The notes under the pieces are model-generated. The model saw nothing but the letters and a program-made list of their open reading frames with translations, ran no database searches and was not told the origin of the DNA. A stretch of DNA of 64,000 nt from Tetracladium setigerum (Eukaryota > Ascomycota > Leotiomycetes > Helotiales): positions 1,860,001-1,924,000 of the forward strand of contig PZJY01000008.1 of assembly GCA_031472005.1 (NCBI GenBank), in the 5' to 3' direction. Both the position numbers and the translations under genes were made by a program. Of this stretch, positions 11,748-22,889 are shown piece after piece (the stretch's first letter is position 1; the number at the start of each line of letters is the position of its first letter).

Positions 11748-14113
11748 TCAGCTGTCTAAATACGCTCTCCAATCCTCCTGCGCATCTATTTTCCCGTTCC
11801 AAGCTGGTGTTAGAAATGAGGGATCACGATTCTGTTCTTCGAAGAATGCCGTTGGAACTTCGGGGTCTTGGCCCAGTGAGTTTTCAAACAAGACCTGCCA
11901 ATCTATCTGTCCGTCCAAAGCTGGCGTTTCAAGCGAGGGGTCGCGATTTTGTTGTTGAAAGTATGCCATTGAATTTCCGGGGTCATGGCCCGGGGAGCTT
12001 TCACATGGTTGGTGGGTGGAAAGCGGATGCTGGGGCAGTATATCATGGAGGTGTGTGGTAAAGGCGGCAGAGTCAAATTTTGCTGGATTTAAATCCATGT
12101 ATGAGAGATGATCTTTAAACGTGCTGGAAAGGCTAATCTCACCGTTTCCACCAATCATTGAAGATGGGCTTTTTTTTGGAGCAACAGTGTTGGCTTCTGG
12201 CTTCTGCGCGACATGCCACGTCCGCAACGGCGCAACTGTAGTAAAATTGTACGATTCCTGAATACCATGCCGAGAAACAGAGGATCTTTTGATATAGTTT
12301 GATTGAAGGGTATCCAGGCAGCTCTGAAATATATCTGGGATACGATCGCGGAGCCGTTCTTCGATTTCAGTAAATTCAAAATTGAGCGTATCTTCGACCG
12401 CCTCTCGGCACACACGAGGAAGTTCCCTTCTGGCGTAATTTACGAATCCTTGTATGCTGGCTTCGGAGGAGAAGTCAATCACGGGCTCGAAATCTGGTGT
12501 TTGAATTAGATTATATTAAAAGAGGAGATGTTTTGTAATGCAAGGATGGACTCACAGGGACTTGGTATCGTTTCTCCCGGCAACAATATCTTAAAGATGT
12601 CTTGCCATGTACTGTAATCTGTTTGACCTCGGTATGCTTTTTTCCTGTTTTTTAACTTAGAAGCCATGGAAGTTGTGATACCATGTGGAAGTTGTGCAGA
12701 GGAGGGCTCGCATTGTTGAGTGGCTTTGCTGTGTATTTCTAACTCTTTTTGATTGTTGAAAACCGTATTACATCTGAGGCAATCATATATCGTATGGTAC
12801 AATGTGAGATGTTGTCTAAGTAATCATTAGCACGCTGCTCGGTTTAGCGCACGTGGGTGTTGGAGATATTCCAGTCACTAACTTGACACGATAGATGCCA
12901 CTATGTGGTGTAAGAGCACATGAGCGCCATTTGCTGTTGACATTGTATTTCTGGGGATCGTGTTTTCGATAGGGGCATGCAAACTGCAACAGAATATCCC
13001 CACCATCTGATGGAGGGGAAAACTTGTTCGGTCGTCGTTGATCATCTCCATCCTCATCACCCTCAGAGTCCTGTTTGTCCCGATTCCGGCTTCGGACTCT
13101 CTTCCGAGATCCATTTTTGGCAAATAGGTTTATTTGAGAAACAGACTTCGCCACAGGCTCATTAGAAGAGCACGGAGTGCTTGCGGACCCGGATGTCGTG
13201 TGCCTTATGCCGTTACCTAACTTCTTCTGGAACAGTACCCAGAAATCTTCCATGGCTTGAGCCACGAATTGTTGTTTCAATGTGTCCATCATGCTGCAAA
13301 GCTGGAAGTTTGTAGTTACGTTCTCGACAGAATATGAAATATCTGTTTCGCTTTCTGGTGACATAAAAGAGCCTTCATCACTCAGATCTTGGTATCCTTC
13401 TGAATCGCTACCAATAGGTGAGGGTACTGATTGGGTGTTCTTTGACTGGACCATCATTTCAGTACCGGGTTCCTCATAGAGGGAAGTTTTTCCATATTTA
13501 TGGCCAGGCAGATCCAGTGATGTTGGCAATTTCAATTTAGATTCAACAGGCGTAAAGGTATACTTTGTTGACGGGTCCTTGTTTGTCCAAGTGGTTTCAT
13601 GACTGGTAGATTCATCATATCCGTTATTTTCGTCAATTCGAGCCTGTACCGTAGACCGAGTCTCGGATTCCTGCAAGACATCTTCCAAACACTGCGTTTC
13701 TTGTGATGGTCGGTAAGAATCAAATAATGTGTGATAGAGTAATGTTACATACCTGATCTTGGTACACCTAATCTTAAATTCTCCTCTTCATAGGTACTGC
13801 AAAGATGCTGGTGAAGTTGAAACGGGTGGTTGGAGTGAAAGGAGAAGGGTTGCCGCGCGTGTCTCTCGTTGTTACCCAGCTCGGGACCCAGAGAGTGCAA
13901 TTGATTTCCAGGTATACGGCGTATACTGCTTTGAGAGAGAAACGGATCTTCAGGCGTACTGCGTTGAGTGAGAAATATAGCTCTAGGCGTGCTTCGTTGT
14001 GAGAGAAATGGATCTCTCGGTGGACTGCGTTGAGAGACAAATGGATCTCCAGGCACACGAAGTGGAAGCAGTAATTGGTTGACCTTTGATGGTGTTGGTG
14101 TGTTCGCTGCCAT
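11748..14113 (-). CDS. Fungal C2H2-type/CPYRKHDP-family nuclear protein
   Basis: Four exons (14113-13753, 13699-12883, 12815-12556, 12493-11748) give 727 residues with all phases consistent. Exon 1 encodes about four 11-residue repeats of the type DPFLSQRSTPR. Exon 2 has a basic nuclear-localisation-like stretch (SRKRVRSRNRDK) and ends with the family signature CPYRKHDPQKYN followed by W-x-SC and YRVK. Exon 3 continues with a zinc-finger-like unit: YDCLRCNTVF, then L-x2-H and a late Cys. This split CPYRKHDP plus C-x2-C...H...C arrangement is widespread in ascomycete proteins annotated as C2H2-domain proteins of unknown role. The usual HLYRRH element after YRVK is altered here to QHLTLYH. DNA or RNA binding is inferred, not shown. 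Confidence 0.82.
13955..14065 (-). repeat. Tandem 33-bp coding repeat (11-aa units)
   Basis: Exon 1 of the C2H2-type gene contains about four imperfect 11-residue units related to DPFLSQRSTPR (variants with AIFLTQ and DPFVSQ). Approximate limits. Confidence 0.6.
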
Positions 14114-14786
14114 GGTTACCTAAGGTACCTATGCTTCGCTTTTCAAGAAGTTCCAGACGTTATATTATCAAATCTAAAAGCGCCAAGGCGACAACAGACA
14201 TTCAAATTCTCACAAACATCAGAACTCAGATCATCAGATGGGGTTTTTTTAGAGTTTTCGCATATTCGTGCATAACTTTATCCTCAATTCTGACTTGTTC
14301 GGTAGATCTCCGCCGAATTTGTAAGCTTCTCAGTATCAAGCCACCACGTAGCCTCGCAGGGTAACACAAACATATGGACTTCCCCTTCAGCCTAAATGCA
14401 CCCCAGGCACATTTCAAATTCCCTCCACATTCCCAAGTTCTGCACAGCCGTGCAAAAACATCAGAAGTTGAAAAAGATGCTGAGCTTGTTGGACACCCTA
14501 CCACCTCAGGCAGAACAGTGTTTGTGCGCTAGATTTACACACTCGTGAGAAACTTCTTCATCGTTGCGATTGAGTCGGTGAAAAAATAAGCACGGAAATT
14601 ATGTCGTGCAAGAGTAGAGATATGTTCTGAGGAGGTCGTAGCCTGCTGCTTTGTTATAAATGGAAGATAATGGCCCGTTTTCTCGGGGTTTGGGTGACAA
14701 TAGGCTTCTGCTCTATGTGCCTCGACAGTGCGATATTTGAATCCCCTGAAATTCTTCGCTTAAGTAAATAAAGGGAGCCGAACATC
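14114..14786. other. Intergenic region
   Basis: Promoter side of the C2H2-type gene (minus) and of the possible small gene (plus). No further gene is seen. Confidence 0.45.
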
Positions 14787-15087
14787 ATGTCTGAACAACC
14801 TAAGAACGATGCATACGTTCAACAGAGCGATCCCTCACTCCTCAGGTAAGTTATTAGTATGACGTTGGTGACCACAATAGCTTATTCGTTTGCCAAGCGA
14901 AAATGATCGTTCGAAGCAGGGTTCGAATAACCTCAACTGCTTCCTCTACGACACTTCAGCCATCTCCGAGAGAATTTCTCGCGGAGAAGCCCAAACCGAG
15001 CATGAAAGTGAGACGAGAGCTTCAGTCGCGATTGCTCAGTTCGATGGTGCCTTCGTGGGGTCGGAAAAAAGCGTGGGAAAGAAGTAA
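14787..15087 (+). CDS. Possible small two-exon gene, 82 aa, unknown
   Basis: ATG at 14787 opens MSEQPKNDAYVQQSDPSLLR. A canonical GTAAGT donor follows at 14846 and an acceptor at 14896-14897 (CCAAG) keeps the frame to a stop at 15085-15087. The product is hydrophilic and rich in Ser, Glu and Lys, with no membrane segment or motif. An alternative acceptor (CAATAG, about 14880) opens a different frame with a basic product, so the second exon is uncertain. I do not recognise the protein. Main support is the well-formed start and donor. Confidence 0.35.
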
Positions 15088-15635
15088 ATGTAGGTATTAA
15101 CTTTATGGCAACGAAGTGAAGTGCTTCTGCTAAACAAACAGGCCGATGGTCTTTGGCGAATTTTTGCTGAAATGAAGCAAGGAAAAGTTTTTAAAAGATA
15201 TAGCAGTGTTAAGGATGAAACTAAAAGGAAGGCGGATACAGTCAAGTATCTGACTGGTGGAAGGGTTATCCAATTTCGTAGCGTGAACCTGCCTAAACAA
15301 AATAAAGTCAATAAAACGCCAACTGAGAACTGGAAGGAGTGTGAATACCGTTGGCTTTAAGTCTTTCCTGACGAGCGAGGCGTGATTATTCAAGATCCAC
15401 AATCACCAAAGCTACACATTTTCCACTTCATTGGTTTCCGGCGAACTTCCTCCAGATTTATCTGCCGCCAGATTTCAATATTATGACTCTCGTCAACATG
15501 ATCAAGCACCCACAATGTCCTTCTGACCAACGACTCCACAACGGGGGCAACAAGTCCCCCTTTGCGCTCGTCCCGCCAAACGAGGTATCGTGCCCGAGTC
15601 CCAGTCTCATGGATTCCAGAACTAAAGCTTCCAAC
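15088..15635. other. Intergenic region
   Basis: Convergent flanks of the small gene and the frameshifted membrane protein. A frame of 79 codons at 15121-15360 is weak and unsupported. Confidence 0.4.
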
Positions 15636-16590
15636 TCACCTCTTAACCACTCTCTTACGATCCCCATCCCCATCCCGCAATAGACTCACAATCTTCCAAC
15701 CAGCAAAACCAGCCACCCCCAACAACAGAACACTCAACCACCAATCCCCCACCTCCCCAATCATACTCCCCATCATCTTCTCATCTTTCTTCGCCACCCC
15801 AAACAACGTCGCCAAAGCCGACCACCCCGCCATAACCGGCACAACCAATGTATCCGCCAACCCAAAGCCCACTCAAACCTCACATTCTCACTCCTCGCCA
15901 ATACCCACGTCATGCCCAGTGAATAAACCTCCATTAAGCGATGTCTCCTTCCCCAGCCGAAAGTTGGTAGAGTTAAGAGAATGGATCGGTAGATTGCGTG
16001 GGCAATGATCCAGGATGGGGTGACGGCTGTGAAGATGAATTGGGGCTCGGTGGTGTTTTTGGAGTGGTGTTTTTCTTCAGATAGTTGTTTTTTGGATTGG
16101 TCCTTTTTGAATTGGTATTCTCCAGATTGATGCGGGTAAAGCGTCAGCGTCTCCCAACCCACCCTCCTCCAAGAAGCACCAACCATCCAAACAACATCAC
16201 ACAAGCAAATTTACTACAAATCCCCCGTAACGTCCCATCAATTGGCGTCCCTAACATCATAACCACATTCCCATACACAGCAAAATTTATATACCTCGTG
16301 AACACGGAGAGCCATCTCGTCTGAAAAGAGCGACTGGTAATAAGGAACGTCAAGACGGAGCCGAGACCGAGGGGGAGTAGCGCGATGATTTTGATAGTTT
16401 GGATGAACGTGGATGTGGTATCTAATGTTAGGATTATGAGACTGGTTGTTAGGACAGCGAGGAGGAGGAGGGTGTAGTTGTGGGTTGTTGTGAGGATGTA
16501 GGTGAGGGTGAGGATGAGGAGGAGGTAGATGTTGAATGGGATGTCTATGTATGCGGTGAGCGCGCTTTGGGAGGATGGCGAAGAAGCCAT
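15636..16590 (-). pseudogene. Polytopic membrane protein with two one-base frame breaks
   Basis: ATG at 16590-16588 starts a very hydrophobic protein (MASSPSSQSALTAYIDIPF, then several spans). The frame breaks near 16162-16164, where reading must move one base to continue as VGWETLTLYPH, and again near 15872, where FE must shift to reach VGFGLADTLVVP. The coding span is 955 nt; adding exactly two bases gives 957 nt, an uninterrupted 318-residue protein ending RKRVVKR. No GT...AG intron fits either break. At least five to six membrane segments are visible. The family is not recognised. It is either a recent pseudogene or a gene carrying two consensus errors; the second seems more likely because other genes in the window show the same pattern. 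Confidence 0.6.
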
Positions 16591-17630
16591 TAGTTAGGTG
16601 GGTGTCCAATATTATAAAAATGTGACCTCAGCTGCACAAAGTGGGCGTCTGAGATAATTGTATCCCGAGGTACAGTATCATGAACGTGATTGAGAGTAAA
16701 GAGAATATGTTCCGCACTCCCGCGTCCGTGGAATATCTGGCAGCTGACTAAGCCATTTATTGAACAGGGCATGTAGAATTCTGCTCTTACGCCTCTTTCA
16801 TTTAAATAGGGACACTTAGTTCATTAGATATACATTGGTTCAAATCGATTCACCCTTCAGTACTCTCAAATTCCAACACTTATGTGACAGTATGTCGTGT
16901 CATGACGGACATATATTACATAGTCACGTGGTATTTTCACAACCTTATTTCCTTTCGCACAAGTTGATTTCTCGAGTTGATTGCTACAATAACGTAACCC
17001 ACTACATTTAATCTTATCAGTGTTTACACAATTAGGTATATACCTAGAACACAATTTTCAGAATTCTCGAGAACTTCCTCCTCGCGTGGCGATCATGCAC
17101 TGAACAAAAGGAGAGCAGCCTGATTTCTCAAAATACAAACACAATCGCACCTCACTTCTCTATTTCGATACATACTAGCAGTGCACTACATTCTAACAAC
17201 ATTTATGTCTCCTTCAAAGCTACGGCTGAGATCCAAATTTTGGATTTCATTTTATCTAGTCCAAACAAAAACCTTCGATCCCTACGAGCGAAATGGACGT
17301 AAAATGGGCAAGCCGTTGATTTTGGTGTTGAAAAGGAAGGATTTTTCCATTCTAAAAGGTTCCTGTGTTTTGCCTAGGGGAGGTAAGGTAGTACAAGTAG
17401 GTATTTGGTTGGTTGAGCGAACATGAACAAATGCAGCGCTAATGGAGGAAGTTACATGAGGAGATGTAATCGTCATCGACATAACACATCAAAACCAACA
17501 CACATCAAAATTATTGCTGAAGGTCCATCAAATGTCAACCAAAACACACATCATCATTTTCGCCTACTCATCTATCTATCTATCCCACCTTCAACCCATC
17601 CATCTCATCTTGTCGAATATACATATATCT
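16591..17630. other. Intergenic, no gene seen
   Basis: Upstream flank of the membrane protein and 3' flank of the amine-oxidase-like gene. Contains TCTATC and CAT-rich simple sequence around 17545-17600. Confidence 0.5.
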
Positions 17631-19157
17631 TTATAGCCAGGGTATCTCGACGCCAAAATCTTGAGCAACAGTCATCGACGAGACGATACATCCTTCCAAC
17701 AGTACCATACCATCCCAGCACCATCCACCAACGAGCCAAACGCCTTCATCGCCATTGCGCCACTGCGTTTTGCTCTTCTCTTGTATTATTAGCGGCGCTT
17801 TTTCTGAAGATGGCGATGATGATGAGCGATCGAATACATCTCTGAGAATCTGTCGACTCTTCGGCGTCCTCAGCACACGCGTAAAAGTAGTGCTTTGTCG
17901 GACTTTAGCCGGATCAATGGCTGAGACGGGGCAGGTGGTTACGAGCAAGCCAGATGGCTGAACATGGATCGATTCCGTTTGAGGCTCTTTTCCAGCAAAA
18001 GTCCTCAAGTAGATGATCTGGCCTTCCGAACCCTTCGCCACCGTTTCGGCACTCAAAGAATGTTGAATTGTGCCCTGTAATCGACTCAGCGAAGTTTCAT
18101 CGGCGTGAACGATGCTCTGAACTGGGATTGTGGGGATTTGCGACATCTCGGACTCGAGAGGCTTGAAGATTGCTTGGACGACGTTTGGCGGCACGGCGAG
18201 GATGACTTTGTCGAATAGAGATTCGGAGATGGAGGATTTAGGATCTTTGTTTTTGCTGTTTTGGAGCGTGCTTTCCCAGCGGACTTTGGTTGTTCCTTGA
18301 GATTGAGGTTCTACCGAAATTACCTTTGCTGATTTGCGGATGTTTAGGCCTTGCGAGAGTTTGGTTTGCACTTGACTGACGCCGCCGTGGACGGTGTAAT
18401 GCTGGTCCCCATTGGTGCGTTTTTTGTAATCAATCAGATCGTGAGCAGGGAATTCCAAGAGCGCTTCGTGCGGACACGTTGCCACGCTGCAGAATAGTGG
18501 CAGGAGATAGCTTGAGATGAAGTAATCCGGGACATGGATGCGCTGGACGTACGATCCGAAAGATTCGTGGGGAAGTGGCGCCACGAAGAAACAACAGATG
18601 GTGAACCAAGCGTAACATACAATCAGATACAGAACTTCTACCACATGGCTCAGGAAAGTCACGGCCTGGGGACGCAAGGGGAAGAGAATGTGGTTGTTGG
18701 AAGAGTGTACAAAATGTAAGCGCTCTGGTGGTGGTGGTGGTGGTGCTGTCTTGGAGGTGCAGCTAAGCTTTGGCGCAATGCTTGAGAAGCCAAATAGGAA
18801 GCGCTGCGGTCGGTACTGGACTCCAAGGTAATCATACATATTCTTCAGGTTGTTGTAGAATCCACCTGAGAAAGCTCGCATTGGGAGATCAATGCGATCC
18901 GCCTTTCCAGTCTCGGCGTTTGGAACCGAGAGCGAGCCAGAGTCAAGTGACAATACCTCTCCCTGATACTTTCATTAGCGAATTGATTGATGGCTTTACA
19001 TCGTAGGAGATGGGAGGAAGTCTCTTACGATCTCGAAAACCTCGACGCTATACCGATGCTCGGGGTCCTGATGAAGGAGATATGCGGTCACTAGCCCAGC
19101 CATGCCGGAGCCAACGACCGCCACCCGGCACTTGACATTCTTCGTCGTCTCTTCCAT
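17631..19157 (-). CDS. FAD-dependent amine-oxidase-like protein (COG2907-type)
   Basis: Two exons (19157-19029 and 18962-17631; 66-nt intron) code for 486 residues. The start METTK-type peptide leads straight into a Rossmann dinucleotide motif, CRVAVVGSGMAGLVTAYLL, with GSGMAG at residues 16-21 for FAD binding. The C-terminus has the matching flavin-proximal motif VWLVGGWCWDGMVLLEGC. The architecture fits predicted NAD/FAD-binding amine oxidase-like proteins (COG2907), which in bacteria often neighbour cyclopropane-fatty-acid synthase-type methyltransferases. Here the divergent neighbour is also a SAM methyltransferase. A longer in-frame N-terminus exists upstream (hydrophobic, to about 19247) but has no ATG, so 19157 is chosen. 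A hydrophobic segment near VVEVLYLIVCYAWFTICCFF suggests membrane association. Substrate unknown. Confidence 0.82.
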
Positions 19158-19507
19158 GTATGTATATCCAGGCGGTCTAACAACGGCCAAACAAAAGGCG
19201 CTGTAGAGAAGAGATGCGGCACTTTTGATTATTGAGGAGGTCGTCAAAAATCTGTTTTGTTGAGAGGTCTGTTCCGGAAGATTGATAGGTACCTGCCCAC
19301 CACAGAACAGAAGGTGGGGCCAACCACACCATCATGTAACACTTCAGCCGAGGCTTGGGGGGCGTTAGGGTAAATAAGAATTCTCACAGTGCGCTGAATA
19401 ATGTTATCAAGATCCTTCCAACTTACTTGAGATGGAAACCTGTTATAAAATTTGAAGTCATCACCACCTGAGACTGAATAGTCATTCAGTCAGTCGGTAG
19501 GTAAGAT
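19158..19507. promoter_or_regulatory. Divergent promoter with TATAAAA box
   Basis: The 350-bp gap between the flavoprotein and methyltransferase start codons is likely a shared bidirectional promoter. TATAAAA at 19444-19450 lies 58-64 bp before the methyltransferase ATG. Shared regulation is inferred. Confidence 0.5.
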
Positions 19508-20804
19508 ATGAGTGGAATCATCTGGCTTGTTGGTCTGGTGGTGGCCGCGACTTCCATCTCACATGCCACTGGCAGGATCATGAGAAATTTCGACCGCCTG
19601 ACTCAAGACGGAATATCCAATAATCTCAATCTCAGAAATGTCTTTGTTACAGGATTTATATTCGGAGTCTTGATAATACCTTTTATAAAATTCGCACTCC
19701 GACGAATCACAAGCTATGTGCGTCCCTCGAGAGATGAGGAGGGCGGCGGTGGTCAGGATCTTTACAGACTTGATCACGGGATCCTCAATATTGCGGCTCC
19801 CCCGGCATCAATGTGGATGAATATGGGGTTTTGGAAGGTAAGTGAGAGAGTGAGATAGCGAATCTAATATTTAAATTGATGAGTTTATGTTCTAATTATT
19901 GAATTGTTAGAATACAACGAGTTTCCCGGTTGCGTGTTGTGCTCTTCTCGAAGAGGTGCTCATGACAGCGGGACTGTTGGAGTCAGATAGAAATCCGTCC
20001 GCTCGATTGAAGAATACCAAACTCAGGATTATCGATCTTGGTTTCGGCTGCGGTGATCAAAGTCTCTATCTCACGCAATTAACGCGTAAACCATCGAAAG
20101 TCGTGGATAGCACTGTCGATTCATTGTCGAACTACTTCTTGGATAGCTACGTCGGCTTGACAATAGTCCCCTCTCAATTCCGCTTTGCGCAGAAGCGACT
20201 GCTACCTTCCATCCCAATCACAACCGAAAACGAAAACAGAGTCAAGTTATTCTGCGCTGATGCTGCGAAACCCAGTACATGGACTAAGGAAATCCATGAA
20301 GCTGTTACAACCGATACTCCTAGTCCAGCTGAGAAACACAGTCTAGAGACAACCACAACAACCACAACCTGGCTCCTCGCCCTCGACACACTCTACCACT
20401 TCTCACCCTCCCGCAAACCTATATTCCACCACGCCAAACACAATCTCCACGCCTCCATAATGGCATTTGACCTCCTCCTCTCATCCACGCCTTCAACCCT
20501 CAATTTGATCATCCTCCGTCTCATCAGTCTCGTAGCCGCAACTCCATTCTCAAATTTCATGACTATCAAAGAATATAGAGAGCAGTTGATTGCAGCGGGT
20601 TATGAGGATGAAAAGATTGAGATAAGGGATATTTCAGATCAGGTCTTTGCGGGTATGGCGGCGTTTATGGAGAGGCAGGACAGAGAGTTGAAGACTGCTG
20701 GGGTGGGAGGGGGAGTGGGGAGGTATAGGGGTGCTGGGAAGGTGTTTGGGTGGTGGGGGAGGAGCGGGATTGTTAGGGGTTGTGTAGTCGTTGCTAGGAG
20801 ATAA
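19508..20804 (+). CDS. Membrane-anchored SAM-dependent methyltransferase
   Basis: Two exons, 19508-19837 and 19911-20804 (73-nt intron), encode 407 residues. Two N-terminal hydrophobic segments (about residues 3-18 and 45-62) anchor the protein. The catalytic part begins with motif I, LRIIDLGFGCGDQSLYL (about residues 149-165), the glycine-rich SAM-binding loop, then VGLTIVPSQFRFAQKRL, which resembles the strand-helix after motif I in cyclopropane-fatty-acid-synthase-like and small-molecule methyltransferases, and WLLALDTLYHFSPSRKPI as the post-motif. It is transcribed divergently from the flavin amine-oxidase-like gene. Lipid or secondary-metabolite methylation is plausible but unproven. The catalytic bicarbonate residues of true cyclopropane synthases cannot be assigned by eye. 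Confidence 0.82.
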
Positions 20805-21161
20805 ATACTTATGTACTTTGTGTTTCATCGTGGTGGTTTTAAGATGAAGATGAGAATATAATGTGCTCCTAGAAGTGTCCGTGAGAGAGAAGAGCGCAAA
20901 TAGTAAAAAGTCAGCCAATGAGGTTGAGTGAAGCAAAACCATCCAAGATAAAAATACGTTTTGGAATAGATTTGTTGTGATTGGTTCTGATGCCTGCATG
21001 GCAAGATGCTGGCAATACCAAGATGCGGGGATTAAAATGCATTTATCCAGGCGCGAAAGAGATGGTTGAAAGTACCTCTGTACGCCTCTTTGTCTCTTTT
21101 CTCTTCCGGAGTACATACAATTACCTCACCTAAGAAATCGGAACTCGTAGTAATTATCACC
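20805..21161. other. Intergenic between methyltransferase and P450
   Basis: Short region containing the methyltransferase 3' flank and the P450 promoter; no extra gene is seen. Confidence 0.45.
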
Positions 21162-22877
21162 ATGACAGAGTCCACCAGCTCAAGCACGGGAGGAATCCTA
21201 GGAACAATACAAAGCAACATCCTCCCTACACTTCTCATCTGCATCATCCTACAAACAATCTACATCACATTCAAGCGTCTCTACCTCTCCCCCATCTCCT
21301 CCTTCCCCGGCCCCAAACTCGCCGCTCTAACATGGTGGTACCAATTCTACTACGACGTATATCCCCATTACGGCCAATACGCGTACCACATCCGCACGCT
21401 CCACTCCAAATACGGCCCCATAGTCCGTATCAACCCATATGAGCTGCATATTTCCACCCCAGAGTTTTTTGAGACGTTGTATTCCACTCGTGAACCGAGG
21501 GATAAGTGGGAGTGGTTGACGCATACGTTTGGAATGCCGAATAGTACTTTTGCGACCGTGGGGTCGGAAAGGCATAGGGTGAGGAGGGCGGCGCTGAATC
21601 CGTACTTTTCGAAGGCGAGTGTGGGGAGGTTGCAGCCGGTCGTTGATGAGAGGGTGAGGGTTTGTGTGGAGAGGATTAGGGGGTTGGCAAGGGAGGGGGT
21701 GGTGGGAAATATCGCTGTCATTGCGAATGCTTTTGCGACTGGTTCGTAGATTCTGTTGGTTAATTTACCTACGTGGTATCAACTGTTGTGAGTGCCGGCT
21801 GATGAATGGTGCTGTAGACGTTATTATGACATATGCATTTGGTAAATCGAACAATCGATTGGAAAGCCCGGATTTTGGAGCCGAGATTTATGAAGCTGGT
21901 CATGAAGGTGGTCTTCTGGCGCCGGTTATGATGCATTTTAAATGGATTTTGTTCACGATTCAGTCGCTTCCGGCGTCAGTGGTGAAGAGCATGGGGCCGG
22001 CCATGGCTGCTTTCGTGGAAATGAGACAGGTATGATGGAATCCTGCTCATCGACATTATCGAAACTAACTTCGAGATAGGGATTTGAACGACAGGTCAAG
22101 GTTGTGTTGAGCGAGAAAGATACCTCGTACCAGGACCAGGCTCACAAGACCTTTTTTCATGAGTTGTTGAATAGCAAACTTCCCGAGGAAGACAAGACCG
22201 TGGATAGACTTGCAGATGAAGCTCTTTCGGTCGTGCAAGCTGGGAACGAAACTGTTTCTTGGACTTTAACAGTCGCCACTTATCACATCTTAGCCAATCC
22301 GGAAGTCCTGCGAAAGTTGAAGTCTGAGCTGGCAGCTGCTATCCCAGATCCTGATGCTGAAATTCCAGCTTCTCGACTGGAGAACTTGCCATATCTCAAC
22401 GCCATCTACAAGGAAGCTTTGCGTCTAAGTTATGGGATGTCTTGTCGACTCCAGAGGGTGCCACACGAACCTCTCCCATTCTCGGCTCCTGGTCAGGACT
22501 GGATCATACCTGCTGGAACTCCTGTCAGCATGACATCCATCCTTCTTCATCACGATCCGTCAATTTTCTCCCGCGACAAAGAGTTTCTGCCAGAGCGTTG
22601 GATCGAGGATCCGAAATTGTGGAAGTATATGGTCAGTTATGGGGCTGGTAGTCGAGCGTGTTTGGGCCAAAATTTGGCATCTGCAGAAATACATCTCTGG
22701 TTGAGTGCTCTCTTCCGGAGATTTGGAACGAAGGAGGTGCAATTTGAGGATGATGAGGGTGTCATCGAGTTAGTTGACACGGATATCTTTGACGTAGAAG
22801 TCGCTGCGGATCGCGTAATCCCAGCAGTGAGGAAGGGGAGTAAAGGTGTAAGAATTCGTGTATTATTGAATAAGTAG
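21162..22877 (+). CDS. Cytochrome P450 monooxygenase
   Basis: Three exons (21162-21741, 21818-22029, 22080-22877) encode 529 residues. An N-terminal membrane anchor (about residues 15-36) is followed by the Pro-rich hinge FPGPKLAALTWWYQFYYD, typical of fungal trichodiene-oxygenase-like P450s. The I-helix AGNETVSW (about 318-325), K-helix ExxR in KEALR (E376-R379), PERW (about 435-438) and heme loop SYGAGSRACLGQ with the cysteine near residue 458 are all present. The heme loop has Tyr in place of the usual first Phe. The ATG at 21162 is preferred over further upstream in-frame sequence that lacks a membrane-anchor pattern. Neighbours are a methyltransferase and flavoenzyme on the left. Substrate unknown; secondary metabolism or detoxification is possible. 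Confidence 0.92.
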
Positions 22878-22889
22878 CTCTAGCAAGTA

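Noticed and set aside
15121..15360. 79-codon basic frame
   Set aside because: No splice partner, no hydrophobic core and no recognisable family; insufficient support.
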